A model generated the notes under the pieces. That model had not been told where the DNA came from. It saw nothing but the letters and a program-made list of their open reading frames with translations, and made no database searches. Shown piece by piece: positions 16,070-24,566 of a stretch of 64,000 nt of DNA. Every line of letters starts with the position of its first letter. Within the stretch, counting starts at the first letter, position 1. The stretch spans positions 1 through 64,000 of the forward strand of contig DASWTP010000007.1 in NCBI GenBank assembly GCA_036402075.1, given 5' to 3'. This stretch comes from Chryseosolibacter sp036402075. GTDB lineage: Bacteria; Bacteroidota; Bacteroidia; Cytophagales; Cyclobacteriaceae. The position numbers were made by a program, and so were the translations under genes.

Positions 16070-18874
16070 CTACTCAATATCCGATGTCTCCTTGATAAAC
16101 TTTTCTGGTTTGTCTTTTGAAGTGCCCGAAGGCACGATGAACTGATAGAACTTGCCGGAGGAGTCGAGCGAGCGCAGCATGAGGTTGCGGAGGTAGCCTT
16201 CCACCGGCAGAACCAATAATGCTACCACCACCTGGATCATGAAATCGATGACCGGGCTTGTTTCGGTCGAGATCGTTGAACCAATGGCGGTTTGGATGAA
16301 CTCTATCAATAAGATTATGGTGAGAAGCGACAGTAACCGGCTCACGATTCGGAACCTCGTGCTCAAACGAAATGAAAGGATTACCAGCGATGCGATAATG
16401 GAGAACTCAAGGGCATAGAACCATGATCGTCTCCAATAAGGAGGAAGCACTTCAAATGAAATTGGCTCCAGCTCGCTTACCCTGCCGAAAATGTTCTTAG
16501 CCTGGGCTTCAAGTGTGTAGTCCCCGGTAGGGAGAAAGTTAAATGTGATCTGATTGTTGTTGGTTGACCAGTCACTCCAGGCGTCATTCATGCCTTTGAG
16601 CCGGTAGCGAAACTCAATTCCTGCCGGATTGATATAGTCTGGCTGCACAATCGTAAACAACACCGAACTGTGCTCCTGATCCATGTTGATATCTTGCTTC
16701 TCGATTACTTTTTTGTCCTGGTTGACGATGCTCTTTAAAAACAATGGAAATTCTTTCGTAAAGGGCTCGATCTTATCACCGAAAAACTTATACAGTTCGT
16801 TCTCTCCATTTACCAGCCAGAGGTTTGAGGAGTTGCTCATATCCGATGCAACAAAACGGATGTCATGAAAGATATTAAGTAACTGAAAGTTTGGATCAGC
16901 TTTATCCTTACTCAGGAAATTCCAACCGTGCTGATTACGGAATACCAATCCACCGTGATGTTCAAAATATTGTGACGGGCTCTCCAGCGAATCAATTTTT
17001 TCGAAGGTGCTCTTCTCACGGTCGAGTTTATAAAATCCACTCGTGTTTGTTATTACAACGTCATCGTTAATGACTACCCCAATGGTTTTGTCGGTCGTTG
17101 CCTGGTTAAGCTCTATGGCTTGTTTAGGTCGGATCTCGCTGCCCTTCATCTCTGCGCGATAGATGCGGTCTACACCACAGAACCACAGTTCATCCTTTCC
17201 GTTTTCAAAGATGTATTGAATCTGATCACTCAAGTTGTTGAACACACTCGAGTTCTCAGGGTACTTCCCTGCGAACCTTAGACTGCGAATTTCATCGCTG
17301 TAATTTGAGATCAGCATGAAGTCGCGGCCAGCGGGTGCAAACATATACCGGATGGGTTCTTCAATAATTGGTTTTGAAGTAAGGCCAGACACTTCAAAGA
17401 GTCCTCCAAGCCCTGAAGCGAAAAGGCGTCCGTTGATTTCTGCGATATGGGTAATCTTTGAATCGATGCCCTGTACTTTTTTGAAGACATGATGGGCCGC
17501 GCGAAGGGTCTTCTGCGTTCGTTTTTCCCTTCGGAATTTGGGTTCGGATGGTTCGTCAGGCGCTGCACTGACATCCGGTGTTTCTTGTTGCTGGGGCTTG
17601 GCCTGCGCTTGCGTGGGTTGTGCAGTCTCCTCTTCCCCTTTCTTCTTCTTCTTCAGGAACGAGAACAATCCACCTTTTTTCGAGTCCGCAGGTTTTACGT
17701 CAACGCGTGGTTCTTCCTTGACAGGTGTTTCAGAAGTCGCTGGTGTCGCAGCTTTCTTACTTTTACTTTGTGCCGGTGGTGCCTTGATCTCAACGTCTAC
17801 ATAGTACACAAGCTCATCATAAACATCAATCCGGTCCAGGCGAAACAATCCAACTGACGTTCCAACATACGGGCTGTTGGAAGACGAGAAGGTGCAGAGT
17901 ATATTTCCCTGAAGACCATCGTAATGGCTGAATGAACGCAGCGGCATGAAAGACGCGATGCGTGTAAAGCCGTAGTCATGAGCAACCCAAACGTTTTGGT
18001 TGACATCGGTCATCAACTGAAACACCTCGTTGTCGGGCAAGCCTGTGTTGTAGTTCGTGATTTCCTGCGTGAGCCCATTGATGGGATTAACAAAGATTAC
18101 ACCCCCGCGCAGCGTACCAAGCGCGAGCAGCTGACGATTAAACCAGCTTCCTGACACGATTACGCTGGCGTCAATGTAGGCCTGGTCCTGGAGTTTGATT
18201 TGGGTGAATTGCAAGTTTTCATCAACTGAGTAGAGGCGGTTGGTGGAGGTGCCAAGCACGTACCCGTTGTCTAATTTGGAAAAGAAAACCACTTCTTCAC
18301 TGAACCCAAGTTTTGATTGCGCAAGTGTTGACTTATCGATGGCAAATAGTCCACTGGTAGTGTTTACATACGCTATCCCAAAAAGTTCAAAAAGTTTGGA
18401 GAATGTATCGCCAGCGTTAGCGGGTTTTATGGTATCAATTTTTCCCGACTTCTCATCAAGCACAAAAACAAGGTCTTCTGTCAGAAAATAGACTTTTTCC
18501 CCAACGATCAAAACCTGGAAAACATTGGTAACCTCGGGTGCACTGATTGGAGTTATCTGCTGAAAACCGAGATTATCGCGACCGATCTTGCCAAATCCTT
18601 TTGAGCCTGCCCAATAAATCTCGTTTTTACTGTTGATCTTGATGGCATAGATGGCAGACGGTCCGGGAAGCAGATCCCAATCCCTTCCATCAAATTCCAT
18701 GATACCAGCCTTCGTAGCAAAGTACATTACGCCTTTGTTGTCCTGGGCCATGTCAAAGCAGATGTAGTCAAACCTTTCTTCGCTTGGTGAGAAATGCGAA
18801 AGAAAATAATTTCCGGTTTGGCCGAACACAACGGTGACACTACAGACAAAAAAAGCTACAACAATCAATCTCAT
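16070..18874 (-). CDS. Two-component-type propeller/Y_Y_Y membrane protein without kinase domain
   Basis: A 934-residue protein with a signal peptide (cut near VFGQ). A large beta-propeller sensor region (about 20-360 and 460-730) includes reg_prop-like repeats such as DNEVFQLMTDVNQNVWVAHDYG. A Y_Y_Y (triple-tyrosine) domain follows (about 755-830, FRYRLKGMNDAWSDWS). Then come hydrophobic helices and a tail of only about 50 residues. Hybrid histidine kinases of Bacteroidota share this front part, but no HisKA or HATPase motif is present. Inside the propeller, residues about 363-458 form a low-complexity lysine/proline/glutamine-rich insert. It stands alone; function unknown. Confidence 0.8.
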   Translation of the reverse strand: MRLIVVAFFVCSVTVVFGQTGNYFLSHFSPSEERFDYICFDMAQDNKGVMYFATKAGIMEFDGRDWDLLPGPSAIYAIKINSKNEIYWAGSKGFGKIGRDNLGFQQITPISAPEVTNVFQVLIVGEKVYFLTEDLVFVLDEKSGKIDTIKPANAGDTFSKLFELFGIAYVNTTSGLFAIDKSTLAQSKLGFSEEVVFFSKLDNGYVLGTSTNRLYSVDENLQFTQIKLQDQAYIDASVIVSGSWFNRQLLALGTLRGGVIFVNPINGLTQEITNYNTGLPDNEVFQLMTDVNQNVWVAHDYGFTRIASFMPLRSFSHYDGLQGNILCTFSSSNSPYVGTSVGLFRLDRIDVYDELVYYVDVEIKAPPAQSKSKKAATPATSETPVKEEPRVDVKPADSKKGGLFSFLKKKKKGEEETAQPTQAQAKPQQQETPDVSAAPDEPSEPKFRREKRTQKTLRAAHHVFKKVQGIDSKITHIAEINGRLFASGLGGLFEVSGLTSKPIIEEPIRYMFAPAGRDFMLISNYSDEIRSLRFAGKYPENSSVFNNLSDQIQYIFENGKDELWFCGVDRIYRAEMKGSEIRPKQAIELNQATTDKTIGVVINDDVVITNTSGFYKLDREKSTFEKIDSLESPSQYFEHHGGLVFRNQHGWNFLSKDKADPNFQLLNIFHDIRFVASDMSNSSNLWLVNGENELYKFFGDKIEPFTKEFPLFLKSIVNQDKKVIEKQDINMDQEHSSVLFTIVQPDYINPAGIEFRYRLKGMNDAWSDWSTNNNQITFNFLPTGDYTLEAQAKNIFGRVSELEPISFEVLPPYWRRSWFYALEFSIIASLVILSFRLSTRFRIVSRLLSLLTIILLIEFIQTAIGSTISTETSPVIDFMIQVVVALLVLPVEGYLRNLMLRSLDSSGKFYQFIVPSGTSKDKPEKFIKETSDIE

Positions 18875-18938
18875 AGCGGTACAGGAATATCAAATTTAGA
18901 AGAATATCTACTCCAAATAACCTCCAGGGTGATATTAA

Positions 18939-21032
18939 TTAGGCAATTCGGCTCCAGTTCATTGTGGACTTGCGCGAGGATTCAATCTGCGTCTTGATAA
19001 CCTGATTTTCGGAGGCGTCCAGTTCAGGATCCTGGTTAAGAATTTCCACAGCCGCCTCCCTGGCCTTCTGAAGAATATGGTTGTCTTTGCCGAGGTCTGC
19101 AATGAGTAAATCAAGAACACCGCTTTGTTGAGTGCCCATCAGGTCTCCAGGTCCACGCAGTTGAAGATCGGTTTCAGCAATCTCGAAACCATTATTTGTT
19201 TTCACCATGGTCTCAATTCTCACTTTCGAATCTGTGCTCAATTTGTAATTGGTCATAAGAATACAGAAAGACTGTTCAGCACCGCGGCCCACGCGGCCCC
19301 TTAGCTGATGTAATTGAGAGAGACCAAACCGCTCCGCGTTCTCGATTACCATCACGGACGCGTTGGGAACATCTACTCCAACTTCTATGACGGTGGTGGC
19401 CACCATGATTTTAGTTTCACCTTTTATGAAGCGCTGCATTTCAAAATCTTTGGCTTCAGATTTCATTTTCCCGTGGACGATACTAATTGCCAGGTCGGGG
19501 AATGCACGGCAGACACTTTCATAGCCATCCATCAGGTGTTTCAGGTCAAGCTTCTCCGACTCCTCGATGAGCGGATAAACCATGTACACTTGCCTGCCAG
19601 ACGCAATTTGATCACGAAGAAATTGGTTCACCTGCAGTCGATGCGAGTCAAAGCGGTGAATGGTTTTGATTGGTTTTCTTCCCGCTGGGAGTTCGTCAAT
19701 CACCGAAACATCGAGATCTCCATACAACGTCATGGCTAGCGTTCGAGGGATGGGAGTGGCCGTCATAACCAGCACGTGCGGGACATATGAGTCGTTTTTT
19801 TGCCAAAGCTTCGAACGCTGAGCCACCCCGAAGCGATGTTGCTCATCAATAATTGCGAGACCCAAGTTTCTAAATTGCACTTCTTCCTCCAGCAAGGCGT
19901 GGGTGCCAATCAGGATGTGGAGGGTTCCGTCAAGAAGATTTGAATGAATGCGCTTCCGATCGGACTTTTTTGTCGAGCCTGTCAGAAGTTCGATCGAAAG
20001 ATTCATGGCATCAGCATATCGTTTTAGATTTTTAAAATGCTGTTGTGCCAGGATTTCCGTGGGTGCCATCAATGCAGCCTGCGCATTACTTCCCAGTGCA
20101 ATGAGCATGCAGATAAATCCGACAATCGTCTTCCCGCTGCCGACATCACCTTGAAGAAGTCTGTTCATTTGCTTGCCAGACTTGAGGTCGCTATATATTT
20201 CTTTAATAACTTTTTTCTGGGCGTTCGTTAAAGGAAACGGTAAGTGCTTATTGTAAAAAGTGGTCAGCAGTGACGCATCGTTGAAGATCAGGCCCTTCAA
20301 CTTTTCCTTTCTGACAATTTTCATTTTCAGAAGACGAAGTTGAATGTAGAAAAGCTCCTCAAATTTCAACCTTTCTTGCGCTGCACTAAGCGCCTGCTGG
20401 TGCGGTGGGTAATGAATATTGAGCAACGCATCTTTTTTTGAAATGAATTGATAACGCTTTATCAAGGAAGCCGGCAAGGTCTCGCGAATTTTATCCTTGG
20501 CCAGGACAAGAAGCTCCTGCATTAGCTTCGACAGCATCTTACTATCAACCTTTCGCGTTCGCAATACCTCCGTTAATGGATATACCGGGTGGAGCGAGCG
20601 AGGTCGTTCGTTTCCTTGCGTGACGGGCTCGAGTTCCGGGTGAGCAATATTAAACCTACTCCCAAATCTCGTAGGTTTCCCGAAAACAACGTATTCAACT
20701 CCAGATTTGATTTTTTCGGCAGCCCAGTTTATTCCCTGGAACCAAACAAGTTCCACCTGTCCTGTACCATCAGAGAAGATGGATACTAAACGTTTCTTGT
20801 GACCCGTACCAATTAATTCTTTACTGAGAATACGGCCCTTCAACTGAACGAACGGAAGTTCTTCTTCGAGTTCTGCAACGGAGTAAAATTTTGTGCGGTC
20901 TTCATAGCGAAAGGGATAGTGCTGAATGAGATCGCCAAATGTGAATATTTTCAATTCCTTGCTTAACAGCACAGCGCGTTGAGGACCTACCCCTTTTAAG
21001 AATTCTATTGGTGTCTCAAAAAATCCGCGCAT
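18939..21032 (-). CDS. recG: ATP-dependent DNA helicase RecG
   Basis: Branch-migration helicase that regresses stalled forks. The 697-residue protein has the wedge/OB part at the N-terminus (VQLKGRI..., FSDGTGQVELVWF), then helicase motifs: Walker A GDVGSGKT, motif II DEQHRFG, motif III MTATPIPRT, and the C-terminal lobe with VATTVIEVGVDVPNA and QLRGRVGRG. The TRG-like end DPELDA is present. A longer frame begins at 21065, but the ATG at 21032 (MRGFFETPIEFLKGVGP) matches the usual start. Single gene; the propeller gene starts 64 bases downstream. Confidence 0.96.
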   Translation of the reverse strand: MRGFFETPIEFLKGVGPQRAVLLSKELKIFTFGDLIQHYPFRYEDRTKFYSVAELEEELPFVQLKGRILSKELIGTGHKKRLVSIFSDGTGQVELVWFQGINWAAEKIKSGVEYVVFGKPTRFGSRFNIAHPELEPVTQGNERPRSLHPVYPLTEVLRTRKVDSKMLSKLMQELLVLAKDKIRETLPASLIKRYQFISKKDALLNIHYPPHQQALSAAQERLKFEELFYIQLRLLKMKIVRKEKLKGLIFNDASLLTTFYNKHLPFPLTNAQKKVIKEIYSDLKSGKQMNRLLQGDVGSGKTIVGFICMLIALGSNAQAALMAPTEILAQQHFKNLKRYADAMNLSIELLTGSTKKSDRKRIHSNLLDGTLHILIGTHALLEEEVQFRNLGLAIIDEQHRFGVAQRSKLWQKNDSYVPHVLVMTATPIPRTLAMTLYGDLDVSVIDELPAGRKPIKTIHRFDSHRLQVNQFLRDQIASGRQVYMVYPLIEESEKLDLKHLMDGYESVCRAFPDLAISIVHGKMKSEAKDFEMQRFIKGETKIMVATTVIEVGVDVPNASVMVIENAERFGLSQLHQLRGRVGRGAEQSFCILMTNYKLSTDSKVRIETMVKTNNGFEIAETDLQLRGPGDLMGTQQSGVLDLLIADLGKDNHILQKAREAAVEILNQDPELDASENQVIKTQIESSRKSTMNWSRIA

Positions 21033-21095
21033 ACAGGCAGCCACAATATCAAAATTTGTTAACACAACCGATAGTGCACGAATGATTTTGTTATG

Positions 21096-21103
21096 TATTT
21101 TTG
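21096..21103 (+). promoter_or_regulatory. Putative -7 box of the 90-residue protein gene
   Basis: TATTTTTG, an exact TAnnTTTG match, lies 50 bases before the ATG at 21154. No good -33 element is seen 19 bases upstream. Confidence 0.4.
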
Positions 21104-21153
21104 CGTCCCCCGCTGGTTACTGTTGGCAGTGATCTATTATTAAGTGTAGTTGT

Positions 21154-21426
21154 ATGAAGGTTGAAAGAAAAATATATAAGGGAATTGAATACGTTTTAGT
21201 TGCTGAATTGCCCCAAATGCAACGTGAGCAACTGCTGCAGACCCTCTCTCCGGATCATTTCATCAAGATCCTGATCGAAGGCGCTGTCGTATCTCAGTGC
21301 CTGCAATACAAAGACTACTCATTGTGGTTTGACAACGTATACGCTGCTAAACTTCAGCCCGTCAAAGAAAAAGTTACAGATGTTGTGACAGTGCCAGCCG
21401 CGCGGCTTGCATTAAACAAAGCCTAG
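21154..21426 (+). CDS. Small protein of unknown function
   Basis: A 90-residue soluble protein, start ATG preceded by a promoter-like TATTTTTG box. No signal peptide, membrane helix or motif is visible. It contains a stretch of beta-strand and helix (MKVERKIYKGIEYVLV, then REQLLQTLSPDHFIKIL) and ends VPAARLALNKA. It is convergent with the glyoxalase-like gene and shares the last four bases with it. The intact frame, own promoter-like box and lack of a better frame on the other strand support it as real. No function can be assigned. Confidence 0.6.
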   Translation: MKVERKIYKGIEYVLVAELPQMQREQLLQTLSPDHFIKILIEGAVVSQCLQYKDYSLWFDNVYAAKLQPVKEKVTDVVTVPAARLALNKA

Positions 21427-21812
21427 TCCCAGATTCCTTCGGGAACGATTTCGAGTACATTTCCTTCAGGATCGTTGAAATAAAATGATTCCTGGCCGTT
21501 CTTCCAGACGAGCGTGTCGATTATGACAATCCCCCTTCCTTGCACTTCCTCCTTGTGGCTATCGTACAATTCTGGCTTTACTTCGAAAGCAAAATGCTGA
21601 CGACCGTTAGCAAAGTGCGCAGGTGGCGATTTTTTTGTGCGCGAGTCGTCTGGGTTGAAAATCAGCAGCACCGAGTTCCCTGCCCGTAGAAAGAGATGCT
21701 TACCCGGTAGGTAGTTTATAACACCCAACCCAAGCACGCCTTCATAAAAAGCTTTTGCCTTCTCCAGATCGCGGCAATAAATGCAGGTTTCTTTGATCTG
21801 TGAAATGTTCAT
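21423..21812 (-). CDS. VOC-family (glyoxalase/dioxygenase-fold) protein
   Basis: A 129-residue single-domain protein of the vicinal-oxygen-chelate fold. Two beta-alpha-beta-beta-beta units are visible: DLEKAKAFYEGVLGLGVI...HLFLRAGNSVLLIF and QHFAFEVKPEL...ESFYFNDPEGNVLEIVPEG. The second ends in the DPEGNVLEI pattern that supplies a metal-binding glutamate, and H76-like residue in GRQHFAFEV is a likely metal ligand. The substrate is unknown. Its ATG overlaps the stop of the flavin oxidoreductase gene (ATGA), so the two are translationally coupled. Confidence 0.85.
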   Translation of the reverse strand: MNISQIKETCIYCRDLEKAKAFYEGVLGLGVINYLPGKHLFLRAGNSVLLIFNPDDSRTKKSPPAHFANGRQHFAFEVKPELYDSHKEEVQGRGIVIIDTLVWKNGQESFYFNDPEGNVLEIVPEGIWD

Positions 21813-22759
21813 GCACACAATCCCTTTCGGAGCGTTAAATAGTGATCAATTATACTCTTTACAACGTCCGGAGCTGCTTCCACCTTCTTTAGCGCTGCAG
21901 CTACCTGCCCGATCTCTAACTCGCCTTCTTCCAGATCGCCTTCGAAAATTCCTTTCTTTGCGCGCCTGCTGCCCAGCAATTCATTTAACTCTTGTACTGA
22001 CGCGCCTCGTGCTTCCGCATCCTGCACCCGTTTAAAAAATGTATTCTTAATCAGTCGAACTGGCGTAAGCTGTTTTAGAGTAAGCATAGTCTCTCCTTCG
22101 GAGGTGTTGACGACCCGGTTTTTGAAATTTTCGTGCGCAGAAGATTCCAATGTTGCCGCAAAACGGCTCCCCACCTGGATACCGTCAGCACCCAGCGCCT
22201 CGGCAGCCAGCATGCCTCGTCCGTCAAAAATACCTCCGGCTGCTATTAGTGGAATTTGTACCGTGTCGCGCACCATTGGTATCAACACCATGGTTGTGGT
22301 TTCCTCCCTACCGTTATGGCCTCCTGCTTCGAAACCTTCCGCTACGATCGCATCAACTCCGGCTTGTTCCGCTTTTTTGGCGAACTTCACGCTCGACACA
22401 ACATGAACGACCGTGATTCCCTTCTCTTTGAGCTTGCCAGTCCACGTTGACGGGTTGCCGGCAGACGTAAAAACGATTTTTACGTTTTCTTCCAGGATGA
22501 TTTGAATCAACTTATCGATGTCAGGGTAAAGTAACGGGATGTTGACGCCAAATGGTTTGGAGGTGGCGGCTTTGCACTTCACTATATGTTCCCTTAAAAC
22601 TTCAGGATACATAGAACCAGCTCCGAGCAGACCGAGGCCACCTGCATTACTTACGGAGGAGGCAAGTCGCCATCCGCTGCACCAAACCATGCCCGCCTGT
22701 ACGAGGGGGAAGTTGATAGAGAAAAGTCGGTTAACGCGATTGGTTTGAAAGAAATTCAT
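21809..22759 (-). CDS. Nitronate monooxygenase/FabK-like flavin oxidoreductase
   Basis: A 316-residue FMN-dependent TIM-barrel protein of the 2-nitropropane dioxygenase (NMO) and FabK group. It shows FPLVQAGMVWCSGWRLASSVSNAGGLGLLG at the start, the stretch AEGFEAGGHNG with the usual active-site histidine, and phosphate-binding IPLIAAGGI and GADGIQVGSRF. Members act as nitronate monooxygenases or enoyl-ACP reductases; the sequence does not decide which. The frame is open upstream to 22864, but the ATG giving MNFFQTNRVNRLFSINFPLVQAGM matches the family. The VOC gene follows with a four-base overlap. Confidence 0.85.
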   Translation of the reverse strand: MNFFQTNRVNRLFSINFPLVQAGMVWCSGWRLASSVSNAGGLGLLGAGSMYPEVLREHIVKCKAATSKPFGVNIPLLYPDIDKLIQIILEENVKIVFTSAGNPSTWTGKLKEKGITVVHVVSSVKFAKKAEQAGVDAIVAEGFEAGGHNGREETTTMVLIPMVRDTVQIPLIAAGGIFDGRGMLAAEALGADGIQVGSRFAATLESSAHENFKNRVVNTSEGETMLTLKQLTPVRLIKNTFFKRVQDAEARGASVQELNELLGSRRAKKGIFEGDLEEGELEIGQVAAALKKVEAAPDVVKSIIDHYLTLRKGLCA

Positions 22760-23050
22760 GCAGCAATTCTTAGTAAGAAACAAGCGCAAAATGCTTAAAA
22801 CGCGATCAATTTTTAAGTTTAACCATATATTAAAATAAGTTGTCCACAAAGAATCGATTGACAAAAACGAGCGTAACTGACTGGTTTACTTTAGTTTAAG
22901 CGGGTGCTTCATAGGGCTGTGGATAACTCACTGATTTTGTTGATATCTTTTTAGCGCCAAATGGTGTAAAATATAAGTAGTTGAATTATAATTCATTATT
23001 GCCGTCCGACAGAACGCAACTTTGGTTTCAAATTTGAAGTTTAAGACTAC
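22760..23050. other. Divergent intergenic region with two DnaA-box-like sites
   Basis: About 290 bases between the divergent flavin-oxidoreductase and TlpA-like genes. The left half is AT-rich (for example the run around 22811-22836). Two nonamers stand out: ttgtccaca at 22840-22848 (one mismatch to TTATCCACA) and tgtggataa at 22918-22926 (exact match on the minus strand). No full TAnnTTTG promoter was found for either gene. No gene or RNA is evident. Confidence 0.5.
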
Positions 23051-23530
23051 ATGCTTCTCCGTCTTTTACCTTTGATTTTTATCGCAGCTTCAACGTTCGC
23101 TCAAACACCAGCGACAATAAAGCTTGGCGATCTGCAAAAACTCATCAATAAAAAATCCGATCATGTGCAGGTTATTAATTTTTGGGCAACATGGTGCGGG
23201 CCCTGCATCAAAGAACTACCCTATTTCGAAAAAGTAACAGCTGAAAACCGGCCAGACGTCAAAATTACGCTGGTGTCAATGGATCTGGATTTAAATCCGG
23301 ATGCGGAAAAAGTTTACAAGTTCGTTGCTCGGAAGAATTTAAAATCAGAAGTCCTGTTGTTGGACGAAAAAGATCCGAATTCCTGGATCAACAAGATTGA
23401 CAAAGAATGGAACGGATCTCTGCCTGCAACGTTAATAATTAACCAGAAGACCGGTCAAAGAAAATTTGTTGGAAAAGAGCTGCATGAAGGTGAGCTTGAG
23501 AAGCTGATATCAGAAGTCAAAAGTAAATAA
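23051..23530 (+). CDS. TlpA-like thiol-disulfide oxidoreductase
   Basis: A 159-residue exported thioredoxin-fold protein: signal peptide cut near STFAQ, then the active-site motif WATWCGPC (C49, C52) and the cis-proline region LPATLII. It probably reduces or exchanges disulfides in the periplasm; cytochrome c maturation proteins of the ResA/TlpA type are the nearest known relatives. The next gene, 13 bases downstream, encodes another thioredoxin-fold protein, so the two may act together. Confidence 0.88.
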   Translation: MLLRLLPLIFIAASTFAQTPATIKLGDLQKLINKKSDHVQVINFWATWCGPCIKELPYFEKVTAENRPDVKITLVSMDLDLNPDAEKVYKFVARKNLKSEVLLLDEKDPNSWINKIDKEWNGSLPATLIINQKTGQRKFVGKELHEGELEKLISEVKSK

Positions 23531-23543
23531 CCCAAGTTACGTT

Positions 23544-24152
23544 ATGAGAGTTGTTAAGAGCACAATTGCGCTGGCATTGTTATTCCTGATCACAGCTGCG
23601 GCTGGTGAATTGAACTATGGTGTTGGCGACACCGTTGCGGATTTCAAGTTGAAAAACGTAGATGGCAAAATGGTTTCTCTCGCGGACTATAAAACCTCCA
23701 AAGGTGTAATCGTAATTTTCGACTGCAATACGTGCCCTTATTCGCGGGCATACAATGAAAGAATCATTCAGCTGAACAAGAAGTATTCATCGGTGGGATT
23801 TCCGGTCATCACCATCAATGCCAATGACCCGGAACAATCCGATGGAGATTCCTTTGAAGAAATGGTTGACCTTGCGAAGCGTAAGAAGTATGATTTTCCT
23901 TACCTGGTTGACGACACACAGGTGGTGGCCAAGTCGTTCGGAGCAACCAACACTCCGCACGTCTTCGTTTTGAAGAATGACAACAACACGTTTAAGGTTG
24001 CCTACATCGGTGCAATCGATGATAGTCCTCGTGACGCTTCTAATGCCTCAAAGAAGTATGTCGAAAATGCCGTTGATGCGCTGTTGGCAAACAAGCCGGT
24101 TCCCTCTGCGAAAACAAAGGCAATTGGCTGCGGTATTAAATGGAAGGATTAG
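23544..24152 (+). CDS. Exported thioredoxin-like/peroxiredoxin-like protein
   Basis: A 202-residue protein with a signal peptide (cut near AAAGE) and an AhpC/TSA-redoxin fold: GVGDTVADFKLKNVDGKMVSL, the redox motif FDCNTCPYS (C61, C64) and the cis-proline strand NTPHVFVL. The same fold and motif occur in many Bacteroidota 'thioredoxin family' proteins. It is probably cotranscribed with the TlpA-like gene 13 bases before it. A single Cys (GCGIKWKD) near the end may play a part. The substrate is unknown. Confidence 0.82.
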   Translation: MRVVKSTIALALLFLITAAAGELNYGVGDTVADFKLKNVDGKMVSLADYKTSKGVIVIFDCNTCPYSRAYNERIIQLNKKYSSVGFPVITINANDPEQSDGDSFEEMVDLAKRKKYDFPYLVDDTQVVAKSFGATNTPHVFVLKNDNNTFKVAYIGAIDDSPRDASNASKKYVENAVDALLANKPVPSAKTKAIGCGIKWKD

Positions 24153-24162
24153 TTCTTGTACG

Positions 24163-24483
24163 TTATTGGTTCGAGACTAACTTCAACCCGAGAATAGAAC
24201 CAATAAGTAAAAAGATGAAAAACAGTCGCCAGAAATCGGAAGGCTCTTTAAACAATACCATCCCGATAATAACAGTTCCCACGGCCCCGATACCGGTCCA
24301 CACCGCGTAGGCCGTACCAATGGGAATGGTTTGAATTGCTTTGTTTAGAAACACAAAACTGAGTGTGATTGAGATAAAGAATACGACAGCCCAGATTCGG
24401 TTTGAAAAGTTTTCTGACAGTTTCAGGCTGGTGGTGAATCCTACTTCAAACAACCCAGCAATAACTAAATATATCCACGCCAT
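24163..24483 (-). CDS. Small multidrug resistance transporter, Gdx/SugE type
   Basis: A 106-residue inner-membrane protein with four helices and the essential glutamate E13 in helix 1 (LVIAGLFEVGF). The stretch IGTAYAVWTGIGAVGTVIIG is the mark of the SugE/Gdx subgroup rather than EmrE. Known Gdx proteins export guanidinium in exchange for protons as dimers. A lone gene can form a homodimer. I saw no guanidine riboswitch in the 83 bases upstream. The gene is convergent with the redoxin gene, 10 bases apart. Confidence 0.88.
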   Translation of the reverse strand: MAWIYLVIAGLFEVGFTTSLKLSENFSNRIWAVVFFISITLSFVFLNKAIQTIPIGTAYAVWTGIGAVGTVIIGMVLFKEPSDFWRLFFIFLLIGSILGLKLVSNQ

Positions 24484-24490
24484 AATTCGA

Positions 24491-24498
24491 CAAAGGTA
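24491..24498 (-). promoter_or_regulatory. Putative -7 box of the Gdx-type exporter gene
   Basis: On the minus strand this reads TACCTTTG, an exact TAnnTTTG match, only seven bases before the ATG. The transcript would have almost no leader. No -33 match at 19 bases. Confidence 0.4.
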
Positions 24499-24566
24499 AT
24501 CGGTTCATCCTGCCTTGCTACTGTTTTTTAGAGACGAATTCATTAGTTTGTAGCAAATAAGAAAAC

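Noticed and set aside
24484..24566. Possible guanidine riboswitch before the Gdx-type exporter
   Set aside because: Only 83 bases, with the -7 box seven bases from the start codon; no room or motif for an aptamer.
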